Shown here: one piece after another, positions 15,619-22,931 of the stretch
How the letters are laid out: each line of letters opens with the position of its first letter
Numbering within the stretch: position 1 is the stretch's first letter
Assembly: GCA_021203865.1 (NCBI GenBank)
Contig: JAJQAJ010000052.1
Span: 1-34,909, forward strand
Origin: Clostridia bacterium
GTDB taxonomy: Bacteria; Bacillota; Clostridia; Christensenellales; Borkfalkiaceae
Direction of reading: 5' to 3'
Length of the DNA: 34,909 nucleotides
Position numbers and translations under genes: made by a program
The notes under the pieces: model-generated
Seen by the model: only the letters and a program-made list of their open reading frames with translations
The model's database searches: none
What the model was told of the DNA's origin: nothing

Positions 15619-16194
15619 TCAATCAACGCCCTTGTCCAGTTTGTATTCCGGGAAGGTTGCCTTCTTTTTTATTGCAAGCTCGATGTAACCATTGATATTT
15701 CCGATGAACTTATTCCAGTCAACCGGTTCAATGTATCCGTTTAGGATGTTATTACGAACTATTTTGAATTGAGACATCGTCTTCTGATATTCATAGCTGC
15801 CGTTCTTGTCCGGGAGAACAACCCCGACAATGGCATTAGAATGACTCGTCCTGTCGTTTCGGGTCTCTTCCTTAATGGAATATGAAATCTCCCAAGGTAT
15901 CCACTGACTTCTTTCCCATTTCTTTGGCACTTTCATGTTCGGCGAGATGAGGAGAACGGTGACAGTACAGTCGTACATTTTGTCCTTCAGTTTTTTCTCA
16001 ATGGTCTCGTCCGCATACTCGGAAAGGTCTTCGTCGTTTTCCTCTCCCTTGTACACATACCCGTCCAATGCCTTGATTCTTGCTTCCAGCTCGTCCACAT
16101 AATCACGCGCGGTTGTCGTTTTATCGGGGTCCTTGCCTTTATGTTTGACGTCGCTGTCTGAATATTTATATGAAACAAAAACTTTATGACCCAT
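15619..16194 (-). CDS. TIR-like protein B (ThsB/DUF1863 type)
   Basis: A 191-residue TIR-like protein of the MTH538/DUF1863 group that includes the Thoeris sensor ThsB. It begins with the beta-A strand KVFVSYKYSDSDV (4-16). RDYVDELEARI is followed by VYKGEENDEDLSEY, then CTVTVLLISPNM (76-87) and SQWIPWEISYS (97-106). Glu102 in WIPWE aligns with the catalytic glutamate of TIR NAD-cleaving enzymes. ThsB-type proteins make NAD-derived signals on phage infection; that is family knowledge, and activity here is inferred. It lies 21 bases after TIR protein A, to which it is clearly related through the core motifs. The last gene of a three-gene operon. Confidence 0.85.
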   Translation of the reverse strand: MGHKVFVSYKYSDSDVKHKGKDPDKTTTARDYVDELEARIKALDGYVYKGEENDEDLSEYADETIEKKLKDKMYDCTVTVLLISPNMKVPKKWERSQWIPWEISYSIKEETRNDRTSHSNAIVGVVLPDKNGSYEYQKTMSQFKIVRNNILNGYIEPVDWNKFIGNINGYIELAIKKKATFPEYKLDKGVD

Positions 16195-16215
16195 TATTTC
16201 TCCTTTTAAATTTTT

Positions 16216-16797
16216 CTAAATTTCGCGGACCGCCTTGTCGAGATGGCTTTCCTTTCTCGCGATGGCGTTGTCCATATGTGTTTTGATTTTACGTAAAAAT
16301 TTCGGCCATTTGACAAGCTCAATGTATCCGTTGTCAATGTTCACTTTGACAATTTTGAACTGCTGCATGCCGACATGGTATTTGTAGGATCCGTTTTTAT
16401 CAGGAAGTATCACCGCCACAACGACCTTTTCAGGACTTGGTTTTCGGTCCTTTCTGGATGTGCGTTGCAGGGAATATTTCATCTCCCACGGGATCCACTG
16501 TTTGTCTTCCGGTTTATCAGTTCTCATGTTCAGCGAAATAAACAAAACGGTTACCGTGCTTTCGTAAATCAGATCAGACAATCTGTTCTTTATTTCATCT
16601 CTCGGATGGCCGGACAAATCCACGCCGTCCTCCTCGCCTTTGTACACAAACTTGTCTTCTTTGTCTATCTCCTTACATTTTTGGAGTTCGTCCTCAAACA
16701 TATCCACATACCCACGAACCGTGGGTTTGTAGCCGCGTCCAAGAGGGTTGACGTCCCCGTCCCCATATTTGTACGATGTGAAAACTTTGTATCTCAT
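16216..16797 (-). CDS. TIR-like protein A (ThsB/DUF1863 type)
   Basis: A 193-residue paralog of protein B. Shared landmarks are KVFTSYKYGDGDV (4-16), FVYKGEEDGVDLSGH, STVTVLFISLNM and QWIPWEMKYSL (100-110), with the presumed catalytic Glu105. VVVAVILPDKNGSYKYHVGM and NIDNGYIE near the end are also shared, but much else differs, so the two may answer to different triggers or make different products. I start at ATG 16797 (MRYKVF), with AGGAG 10 bases upstream; longer in-frame extensions run into the membrane-protein gene and do not belong to the fold. The upstream membrane-protein gene ends 41 bases earlier. Confidence 0.85.
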   Translation of the reverse strand: MRYKVFTSYKYGDGDVNPLGRGYKPTVRGYVDMFEDELQKCKEIDKEDKFVYKGEEDGVDLSGHPRDEIKNRLSDLIYESTVTVLFISLNMRTDKPEDKQWIPWEMKYSLQRTSRKDRKPSPEKVVVAVILPDKNGSYKYHVGMQQFKIVKVNIDNGYIELVKWPKFLRKIKTHMDNAIARKESHLDKAVREI

Positions 16798-16838
16798 AAT
16801 TTGAGGGCTCCTGACAGTTTGAACGATTTTATCGAAGT

Positions 16839-17276
16839 CTACAGCACGCAGTAAAGACAGCCGAGCACTGCATGCAAAGCCATGAGAGAGGCATACAGAG
16901 GCCAAATCGACTTGCTTTTAACCGCTTTTTGAATGTATCCTCTTCTCTCCCTCCCGGTGATTTTTCCTAAATCCATTTGATAGTCCTCAGGCGGGTTACC
17001 ATCCAGGTGCGCCGCGGCTTTGTATAAGTCACGGTATCTTAGTTCAAGGGACAGATAATAAACATCCAACGCGCCAAAAATGACAACCACAAGAAGAGAT
17101 AGACCAAGCGCTACGAAATACGAAGCCGCCCTGCCGCATGTCAGGCAAAACGCAAACAGCGCGGCCATTATGGTCACACACCACGCCTTGGCCTGAAATG
17201 AATTTCTGTTCATGCGGTCTATCACGGATTCTATGAATCCGAGATGCGCCACATTCACTTGGTCTTCTTCTTTCAT
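16839..17276 (-). CDS. Small three-TM membrane protein, putative effector of TIR operon
   Basis: First gene of the TIR operon; 145 residues. The N-terminus HLGFIESVIDRMNRNSFQAK (11-30) is amphipathic, followed by membrane segments at about 31-47, 52-72 and 124-144. DVYYLSLELRYRDLYKAA (71-88) follows the second, and a basic cytosolic loop (GRERRGYIQKAVKSK) precedes the third. I recall similar small membrane proteins beside TIR-like genes but cannot name the family. It has no macro or SLOG ligand domain as Thoeris ThsA proteins do. The likely start is ATG 17276; a TTG four codons upstream is possible. The ribosome site (GGAAAC) is weak. A pore-forming or membrane-damaging effector role is inference from context. 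Confidence 0.7.
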   Translation of the reverse strand: MKEEDQVNVAHLGFIESVIDRMNRNSFQAKAWCVTIMAALFAFCLTCGRAASYFVALGLSLLVVVIFGALDVYYLSLELRYRDLYKAAAHLDGNPPEDYQMDLGKITGRERRGYIQKAVKSKSIWPLYASLMALHAVLGCLYCVL

Positions 17277-17357
17277 TATGGTTTCCAAATAATCGACATA
17301 TAACGCCGGGCAAATCCGCCCGCAATCTCAAGAAATGTCCTACACCGACACATAGTA

Positions 17358-17404
17358 TTTCATCCAAGGGGCGTGAGGGTATCCTCACGTCCCCTCCGAT
17401 GAAA
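17358..17404. repeat. Long imperfect inverted repeat between lipoprotein gene and TIR operon
   Basis: TTTCATC (17358-17364) and GATGAAA (17398-17404) enclose AGGGGCGTGAGG / CCTCACGTCCCCT around loop GTAT: about 18 pairs with two small internal mismatches. No U tract follows on either strand. It separates the end of the surface lipoprotein gene (17472) from the start of the TIR operon (17276) and may limit readthrough. Confidence 0.6.
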
Positions 17405-17471
17405 CAAAAGAATCTCTAAAATTTTTTAGTCCAATGCGACCCACGAAAAACTTTTTTTCTACTCTCTTCAG

Positions 17472-20381
17472 TTAGTATGTTATGACAAGCCCGTAGAAAT
17501 TGATGTTTTCATTGGGAACAATATAGTATGTCCCAGTCTCGAGGGTAAAAGTTTGACCCACCATTGTGGATGTACCAGTCGCGACTCCTGTTGACGTTGC
17601 AATGTTTGTACTATTATCAGAACCGATAATGCTAAATGTTCTACTCGAATCACTCGATGATGCGGTCACGGCGTACACAGTCAACGTGCAAGAAGCGGTC
17701 ACAGTAATCTCTATATTTCTGTACCCCCCGTCGTTATTCTCATTCGCCGTTCCTGCCTTTCCTGAGCCGTTCGCCTTGAGGCGCACAGTGAAGTTTATTC
17801 CATCCACGGAAGCGCTAGATGAATCAATCGTAAACTGGTGATTATATGCCGCCTCTTTCTCAGCCGTAGCGGCACTCATGCTAGTGTCGGTGTTCAATTT
17901 TATCTCAGTGCCGTTCTGACTGTATATCGTTGTCACGGAAGTGATGTCGCCAGATGGAAGACCGTCAAACTTGACTACAATTTGCTCGGATGTTTCGGGG
18001 TCTCCGCTCTTTTCTTCATCATTTTCAGATGCGACAACATACATTGTGTATGTAACCCCACCAACCTCAAACTCAGTCGCCGTTGCCACATAGCCCTCAG
18101 CAACATAGCTTGTGCCGTTATAATTAGAAGGATCGAGAGTAAAGTAGCCACCGGTGATGGAGATAGTACCATTATTTTCCGTCTCCATCCAACCTTCAAA
18201 GATACCATCCTCAACGGTTATCTCTGCGTCACCCCATGCATAGAGAACATCGTAATAGTAATATGTCCCGTATCCGCCATCGTCGTCCCCATTTTCATTG
18301 TAGCTTGCAGCAACGAATGTACCTCCGCTAATTTCGAGCGTACCGCCGTAAATTGCTATGACCATGGCATCGTTCGTACCAATGAACGTACCGCCGGTTA
18401 TCACAACTTCCGGAGATTTTTCCTCGTTCGAGTCACTTTCAAGAACAAACGCATAATCCGACGCATCAAAAGTTCCGCCGCCTATTGTCAGGGTCCCGCC
18501 GAAGTTCACAATAACATCGTATCCGCCGGAGCTTTTGAACGAACCGCTTTCTATTGTCGCAATATTCCAGTTCATCACGACGTACATCGTACTGTTTTCA
18601 AATGTGCCGCCGTAAATTGTCAGTTCACCGAAATCATCATTTTTCACGGTATTTATGCCGCCGGAGAATGTGCCCCCACCGATTGTGAGAGAGGCAGTGG
18701 CGCTTGTCGTGTTCTCTTCCGGGTTATACCAGCCATTTTCAATTGTGGAACTGTAACTCCCGCTGTTGATGACGGTGACGCCCGCATTTATGAGCATTGT
18801 TCCGTGATTGACTATTGTATAATAAGAGTTTCCGTTGGAATCTCCAACGTACTCGTAATTGTTGTAGTCAAAAGATCCGGTACCGGCTTCCTGGGATCTT
18901 GTATATGTGCCGCCGTTGAGAGTGGCTTCTCCGCCGACCTCTACATAAAGAGCCGCGCAGTTGTTTACGACGCTGTCAACCGTGCCGTAAACGGTAACTC
19001 CATCCTCCACATGCCCCGAATCGGTTATGGTGAGGTTTCCCTCATCCGCAACGGTTATGGTGTGGGTTGAATTTCCCGATGCGTTGGAATTGGAAATTGT
19101 GTACCCTGCAAGGTCGATGGTGACCTCATAGCTTATCCCGAAAGTCCCAGTGATGTTAGCACCGAGGATTATCTTTGACACTCCATTTCCAAGAGCCGCT
19201 GTCAACTCCTCAGCCTCGGATACAGTAGCCACGCTTTCCACGGGGATATCACTCTCGGTCGCGAAAGCAGCAGTTATAGAAAACAAGCAAAGATTTTCAT
19301 CCCATGTAATGAACAAATCCTTCGTATTATTTGTGATTGTTCCCACATACGAAAGGATCGTGGGATTATTGCCGTCTTTTCCATATGAAGTGGCTCTCCC
19401 AAGAATTTGTTCATCAGTAAAATTGGAGGGATCTCCCATCTTAGTTCCAATGTAAATAGAACGTCCATCTTGTGCGTTATCCGCATTGGCCGTCATGACA
19501 ACTTCGAGTTTAACGGTTTGATTTACATACGAGGAAAGATCCAGTTCAAAGTAGCCACCGTTAGAAGAAGTGGTTTTGCCTTTTGTGGTCAAAGTCATCA
19601 CATTACCGGCAGAAGTAGACACATCCAGAATTTTCGCTCCGCTAAGCGGTTTATACGTCAAGATTCCTGACGTATAAGTATCAACTATCACCTCGGTTTG
19701 ATCTTTAATTTCCCCGTTAAATTTTATGAAACTGTATGTGGAAGGGTCATTGAAGTCAATGCTGAAGGGAATACCGTACCCCTCAGGTTCAACAACGGGT
19801 CCAACTGTTTTTGTTGCTGTGTAATCAGTCTCATTGATTTTGACAGTCGCGGTGTAAGTTGTTCCCGTGTCATCCGACTCGGAGGTCACCGTAGCATCAA
19901 ACGCGACAGGATTTTGACACACATCACAAATCACGGTCGCAGTAGCCGACGAGTAATCGGTCGCCCAATCCCAATTAATGTCTTTCTCTGCATCGATTTC
20001 GGTAAATGTGTGATCATCGGTAGCGGTGACTGCCTCGGTATAGGTCGCGCCGCACACCACGCATGTGAAGGTCTTCTCGCCGTCCACACACGTAGGCTCC
20101 GTGGTCACCTCACCGTCATCCCATGTATGTTCTCCGGTAGCCTTAACCATTTCCGTGTAGGTGTCTCCATCCTCCTCACACTTATAGGTTATGTAACCGT
20201 CCTTACCGCAAGTGGCTTCCTTTGAATCGGTTACCACATAGTTATGCGTATGCTGAGGCGTGGTATCCTTCTCGCCGTCATCGTCTTTCTTTCCGCAAGC
20301 GGACATGAAAACACAGCCCACAGCAAAAATAGCGACGAAGAGTATTGCAAAAATACTCAAAAATTTACGTGTTTTTTTCAT
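17472..20381 (-). CDS. Large surface lipoprotein with right-handed beta-helix
   Basis: A 969-residue exported protein. A basic N-terminus and hydrophobic helix (about 8-27) lead to a lipobox; Cys29 in MSACGKKDDD is the better lipidation site, Cys23 (AVGC) the alternative. Residues 42-130 hold His/Cys-rich repeats of the form HTHNYVV...TCGKDGYITYKC and HTWDDGEVTTEPTCVDGEKT, ending in a CxxC. Similar short repeats are common in Clostridial surface proteins. A jelly-roll-like region follows, then many beta-helix rungs such as LTIGGGTF, VVITGGTF and LEISGGTF at about 400-760. The C-terminus (GTYYIVPNENINFYGLVITY) resembles pectate-lyase-associated sandwich domains. Adhesion or glycan binding is likely, but no catalytic residues are evident. 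Base composition is visibly less G-C rich than neighbouring genes. Confidence 0.8.
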   Translation of the reverse strand: MKKTRKFLSIFAILFVAIFAVGCVFMSACGKKDDDGEKDTTPQHTHNYVVTDSKEATCGKDGYITYKCEEDGDTYTEMVKATGEHTWDDGEVTTEPTCVDGEKTFTCVVCGATYTEAVTATDDHTFTEIDAEKDINWDWATDYSSATATVICDVCQNPVAFDATVTSESDDTGTTYTATVKINETDYTATKTVGPVVEPEGYGIPFSIDFNDPSTYSFIKFNGEIKDQTEVIVDTYTSGILTYKPLSGAKILDVSTSAGNVMTLTTKGKTTSSNGGYFELDLSSYVNQTVKLEVVMTANADNAQDGRSIYIGTKMGDPSNFTDEQILGRATSYGKDGNNPTILSYVGTITNNTKDLFITWDENLCLFSITAAFATESDIPVESVATVSEAEELTAALGNGVSKIILGANITGTFGISYEVTIDLAGYTISNSNASGNSTHTITVADEGNLTITDSGHVEDGVTVYGTVDSVVNNCAALYVEVGGEATLNGGTYTRSQEAGTGSFDYNNYEYVGDSNGNSYYTIVNHGTMLINAGVTVINSGSYSSTIENGWYNPEENTTSATASLTIGGGTFSGGINTVKNDDFGELTIYGGTFENSTMYVVMNWNIATIESGSFKSSGGYDVIVNFGGTLTIGGGTFDASDYAFVLESDSNEEKSPEVVITGGTFIGTNDAMVIAIYGGTLEISGGTFVAASYNENGDDDGGYGTYYYYDVLYAWGDAEITVEDGIFEGWMETENNGTISITGGYFTLDPSNYNGTSYVAEGYVATATEFEVGGVTYTMYVVASENDEEKSGDPETSEQIVVKFDGLPSGDITSVTTIYSQNGTEIKLNTDTSMSAATAEKEAAYNHQFTIDSSSASVDGINFTVRLKANGSGKAGTANENNDGGYRNIEITVTASCTLTVYAVTASSSDSSRTFSIIGSDNSTNIATSTGVATGTSTMVGQTFTLETGTYYIVPNENINFYGLVITY

Positions 20382-20472
20382 TTTTTCTCCCTATATCATC
20401 ATGACCCTTCATCTCGCCGGCAAGCCGAGGGAGGACTCTCTTCCATCCCCGAGCCGGTTTATAGAGTCATGA
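20382..20472 (-). promoter_or_regulatory. Structured 5' leader with mutually exclusive pairings
   Basis: On the minus strand, TCATGAC (20472-20466) can pair with GTCATGA (20405-20399), while the adjoining CTCTATA (20466-20460) can pair with TATAGGG (20395-20389), which contains the Shine-Dalgarno of the lipoprotein gene. The order A-B-A'-B' means the pairings compete or form a pseudoknot. Between them is a G-C hairpin (CCGGC...GCCGG, about 20456-20418). It matches no riboswitch class I know. Confidence 0.45.
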
Positions 20473-20920
20473 AAAAATCACTGCCACCTATTATAGTTAG
20501 TAGCTGACAGTGGATAGCCGCATGGGCTGAAAACGGGATTCGCGAAAGTCATATCTGTTTCATAATCGGTTAAAATTAACCAAATCAAGATTAAATTCGC
20601 TCTATTTTGACAATTTTATTTCCTGTGGCCCTTGATTTGTGTCGCCTAATAACTATATTAGGCGACAGTTATCAATGATAACTTTTATTTTATGACCCAT
20701 AACGGGGCGTAATGTCAAAAAATCCGAACAAAAAGGCGACGGACTGTCAAAGATCACCCGCTTTCAAGGGTGACGGCTGTCAAAATTTCCTGTATCGCGA
20801 CAGACGAGCGCCCACACCACATTCAGGGCAAAAAAAAGCGGAAAACAATCCCGCCGTGCGCTCTAACAACAAAGACCATGCTTCGAGTCTTTTATGATTT
20901 TGCCTTGTTTGGCATATATC
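20473..20920. other. Intergenic stretch with hairpins, motif copy and repeated TTGACA
   Basis: No gene is supported in this stretch. It holds a TATAAT on the minus strand (about 20490-20495) just before the leader, and one GGTTAAAATTAACC at 20568-20581. There is a perfect 11-bp stem GTCGCCTAATA/TATTAGGCGAC at 20641-20666. An A-T hairpin AGTTATC/GATAACT followed by TTTTATTTTA reads like a rightward terminator at about 20667-20692. Three TTGACA words lie on the minus strand at 20713-20718, 20745-20750 and 20778-20783. Confidence 0.5.
20568..20581. repeat. GGTTAAAATTAACC element upstream of the lipoprotein gene
   Basis: Exact copy of the element at 3162. On the minus strand it lies between a TTGATT and a weak -10-like TATGAA, i.e. 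in the spacer of a possible promoter about 185 bases before the lipoprotein start. Confidence 0.55.
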
Positions 20921-20943
20921 AAAAAAGGCGCCCCGCGGCGCCC
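20921..20943 (-). terminator. Terminator of the sigma-factor operon
   Basis: On the minus strand GGCGCC (20942-20937), loop GCGG, GGCGCC (20932-20927), then six T (20926-20921), a few bases after the stop of the last gene. Confidence 0.88.
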
Positions 20944-20946
20944 GAT

Positions 20947-21315
20947 TCACCTGTTTTTTTGTACAGATATCCGCACGGACACGGCGTTTTTTTCTATCGA
21001 CATGTCCCCGCCGCAAATGACGCTCACGAGGTACAGCCCCCTCCCCGCCTCCGCCATGGCGTCCGGAAGGGTCACCTCCGATATCGACGAGAGGTCGCCG
21101 CCGAAAACCTCTATGGACACGACGCCGTCCGACACCCCGAATCTCACCTCAGCCTCGTCTCCTCCGTGGCGAAAAACATTAGTCAGAAGTTCGCAAAGCG
21201 CGAGCCTCGACATGAAGACGTCGTCCTCACAAAGGCCCAGATTTCTCAGATGAGACGAAAACTCCGAGAGGCATTCGTCTATTTGTCCCGCATGGGTGAG
21301 TGTACGGCTTGTCAT
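20947..21315 (-). CDS. Anti-sigma factor / serine kinase, SpoIIAB/RsbW-like
   Basis: A 122-residue HATPase_c protein of the type that binds and holds a sigma factor and phosphorylates its STAS antagonist. The ATP-binding N box is intact: E42, N46 and H50 in CELLTNVFRHGG. The G2 box GRGLYLVS (91-98) is intact; the G1 region (VFGGDL) is weaker than the usual DxGxG. It is last in the operon, and its ATG overlaps the sigma gene stop by 4 bases (ATGA), so it should be made in proportion to the sigma factor. Position after rather than before the sigma gene is unusual for SpoIIAB/RsbW. A terminator follows. Confidence 0.85.
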   Translation of the reverse strand: MTSRTLTHAGQIDECLSEFSSHLRNLGLCEDDVFMSRLALCELLTNVFRHGGDEAEVRFGVSDGVVSIEVFGGDLSSISEVTLPDAMAEAGRGLYLVSVICGGDMSIEKNAVSVRISVQKNR

Positions 21316-22046
21316 AATTTGTCCGCGTCCGCCCTCATTTTCGCGAGAGCTTTTTTGATGGTCCGGGAGATTGCCATCTGGTTCATGCCGAGTATCTTTC
21401 CTATTTTGTCCTCGCTCATCCCCTCATAGTAGTAAAGACGTATTATCTGCCGCTCGATATCGGAAAGCTTTTCCATTTCACGGCGCAGAAAATCCTCGTC
21501 GGAAAGACGCTCGAAGTCGTCGTTTTTGTCGGGAATGAGATCAGAAAGCTCGGTCTCTTCCCCGTCCTGTCCCACGGGCGCGGAGAGTGAAATTTTGGGT
21601 CGCCCGTATTCTATGGCCTCCATGACGAGCTCTTCGGACAAATCGAGCTTTTCGGCTATCTCGGCCACCGTGGGCTCCCTGCCACAGGCGCTGAGGTATT
21701 CGTTTATGAAACTTTTGACCTTTGGCCCTACCTCCTTGACGTTTCTGGGGAGGTCGCCGTTCAGGTCGCGATAGACGTTTTTAAGACCCTGCTTTATGGT
21801 CGTGCGAAAATAAGCCTCCACGGTCGTATCCCTGGAAAGGTCCATGTTCTCGACGGCGGAAAACAGAAGCTCCGAGGCCGCCATCTTAAGCTCCTCCGCC
21901 AACTCGCCGTTTTTGCCGCCCTTTGAGCCCCATGTGTACCGGTCTATGAGGTATTTGAAACCGGCGTAAAGCTCCTCATACGCCTTCTCATCGTGGTTTT
22001 CGCGCCACGCCGATATGAGCTCCCTCGCTCTTTCTTCCGCTATCAT
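21312..22046 (-). CDS. Sigma factor of the SigB/SigF/SigG group
   Basis: A 244-residue alternative RNA polymerase sigma factor. The N-terminal part (AYEELYAGFKYLIDRYTW..., VEAYFRTTIKQGLKNVYRDL) is region 2-like though divergent. REPTVAEIAEKLDLSEELVMEAI is region 3. The C-terminal EKLSDIERQIIRLYYYEGMSEDKIGKILGMNQMAISRTIKKALAKMR is region 4, with its helix-turn-helix. General stress or developmental regulation is likely from its partners: a STAS protein and two HATPase-like proteins. It overlaps both neighbours by 4 bases, so the four genes are translationally coupled. Which sigma (stress or forespore type) cannot be decided here. Confidence 0.88.
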   Translation of the reverse strand: MIAEERARELISAWRENHDEKAYEELYAGFKYLIDRYTWGSKGGKNGELAEELKMAASELLFSAVENMDLSRDTTVEAYFRTTIKQGLKNVYRDLNGDLPRNVKEVGPKVKSFINEYLSACGREPTVAEIAEKLDLSEELVMEAIEYGRPKISLSAPVGQDGEETELSDLIPDKNDDFERLSDEDFLRREMEKLSDIERQIIRLYYYEGMSEDKIGKILGMNQMAISRTIKKALAKMRADADKL

Positions 22047-22390
22047 AGCCTTAGCAAAAGCCTTTTCACCACGCCGTCCTTCTCCTCCATGTCGAAACCG
22101 GAAAGAAGAGCGGACAAAAGAGTGACGGAAAAATCGTTTTCCGCGGCGTGTGGAGTGCCTCCGAATCCCGTGACGGAGGCATTCACCCCTCCCTCGCAGG
22201 AGAAGGCTATTTCGACCTCCTCACACCCGGAGTTTCTGAGCATTATGACACCCTCGGTCACCGAAACCTTGAAATCGTTCGCGGCCTCGACGTCGGTCTC
22301 CGCGAGAGCGCACACCGCTCCCGCCACAAGCCTCACGGCGGTTATGTATTTGTCGTCCGACAAATTGAATCTGACTATGAGATCTTTCAT
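22043..22390 (-). CDS. Degenerate HATPase/RsbW-like protein (pseudokinase)
   Basis: A 115-residue protein in the position where SpoIIAB/RsbW normally sits, between the STAS gene and the sigma gene. The N-terminus (DKYITAVRLVAGAVCAL...DVEAANDFKVSVTEGV) follows the anti-sigma HATPase pattern. At the N box, though, E46 is kept while the Mg-coordinating Asn is Met50, and no G1 or G2 glycine motif is visible afterwards. It probably cannot bind or hydrolyse ATP. It may hold the sigma factor or STAS protein without phosphorylating it. AGGTGG precedes the ATG. It starts 8 bases after the STAS gene and overlaps the sigma gene by 4. Assignment rests on pattern and context, not on a full-length match. 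Confidence 0.65.
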   Translation of the reverse strand: MKDLIVRFNLSDDKYITAVRLVAGAVCALAETDVEAANDFKVSVTEGVIMLRNSGCEEVEIAFSCEGGVNASVTGFGGTPHAAENDFSVTLLSALLSGFDMEEKDGVVKRLLLRL

Positions 22391-22398
22391 GTCGCCAC

Positions 22399-22701
22399 CT
22401 AGCTTATATCCATTATCGTGTCCAGCGAGCAGATGGTGAACACCTTCTTTATCATGGGCTGAACGCCTACAAGCGACATCGAATGTCCCTCGCTTTTCAG
22501 ACGTTTAAGAATTTTGACGAATGTGCCGAGCGTCGTGCTGTCTATGAAAGAGAGATTCTGACAGTCGAAGACGACGTCTTTTTTGTCCGCCTCGTACATT
22601 GCCATCGCTTTTGAAAAGAACTCGTCGCTAAGCGCGCAGTCTATTTCGCCCGACAGGGCGATGACAAGTTTTTCACCGTTTTCTATAAGTTCAATCTTCA
22701 T
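22399..22701 (-). CDS. Anti-anti-sigma factor, STAS domain (SpoIIAA/RsbV-like)
   Basis: A 100-residue single STAS domain: LVIALSGEIDCAL, VVFDCQNLSFIDSTTLGTFVKILKRL and MSLVGVQPMIKKVFTICSL. Ser55 in FIDSTTLG is at the phosphorylation site of SpoIIAA/RsbV. The unphosphorylated form is expected to release the sigma factor from its kinase. It is the first gene of the operon, with AAGGAAT before ATG 22701 and a promoter at 22737-22765. Confidence 0.93.
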   Translation of the reverse strand: MKIELIENGEKLVIALSGEIDCALSDEFFSKAMAMYEADKKDVVFDCQNLSFIDSTTLGTFVKILKRLKSEGHSMSLVGVQPMIKKVFTICSLDTIMDIS

Positions 22702-22736
22702 GAAAATAATTCCTTTACCGACATTTCTTTACCTTC

Positions 22737-22765
22737 AATATATAACGCGCGTGAAATCGTTTCAA
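22737..22765 (-). promoter_or_regulatory. Promoter of the STAS/sigma operon
   Basis: Minus strand TTGAAA (22765-22760), a 17-base spacer and TATATT (22742-22737), the housekeeping pattern. A SigB-type GTTT word overlaps the -35, so self-regulation is possible but not shown. Confidence 0.7.
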
Positions 22766-22850
22766 ACGAAAAAGGCGGCTTTTGGGTGATTTTGCCTCAA
22801 ATTTCGAGGAGTACCGGGCAAAAACGCGGCCGGGCCCTGCCGGAATTTTC

Positions 22851-22896
22851 CCGCGGCAAACCGCGGTTTGACATAAATCTCCCGATATGGTAAAAT
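22851..22896 (+). promoter_or_regulatory. Promoter of citrate synthase with adjoining inverted repeat
   Basis: TTGACA (22868-22873), a 17-base spacer and TAAAAT (22891-22896). Directly upstream stands CCGCGG-CAAA-CCGCGG (22851-22866), a possible operator. An in-frame ATG at 22887 lies inside the promoter and cannot be the start of translation. Confidence 0.8.
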
Positions 22897-22931
22897 TTTA
22901 TGCATACATTCCAAACAAGGAGGAAGAGGCG

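Noticed and set aside
15455-15688. Rightward 77-codon open frame
   Set aside because: Overlaps the TIR gene antisense, no ribosome site, no domain.
17838-19070. Rightward open frame of 410 codons
   Set aside because: It is antisense to the surface lipoprotein's repeats, which keep stops out of the opposite strand; no ribosome site and no recognisable domain.
20382-20472. Known riboswitch (c-di-GMP, fluoride, glycine, THF) ahead of the lipoprotein
   Set aside because: Some short words recall the fluoride and glycine classes, but the conserved cores do not line up; kept only as an unclassified structured leader.
22887-22931. ATG start adding 15 residues to citrate synthase
   Set aside because: It lies in the promoter spacer upstream of the predicted start point; ATG 22932 has the AGGAGG site.
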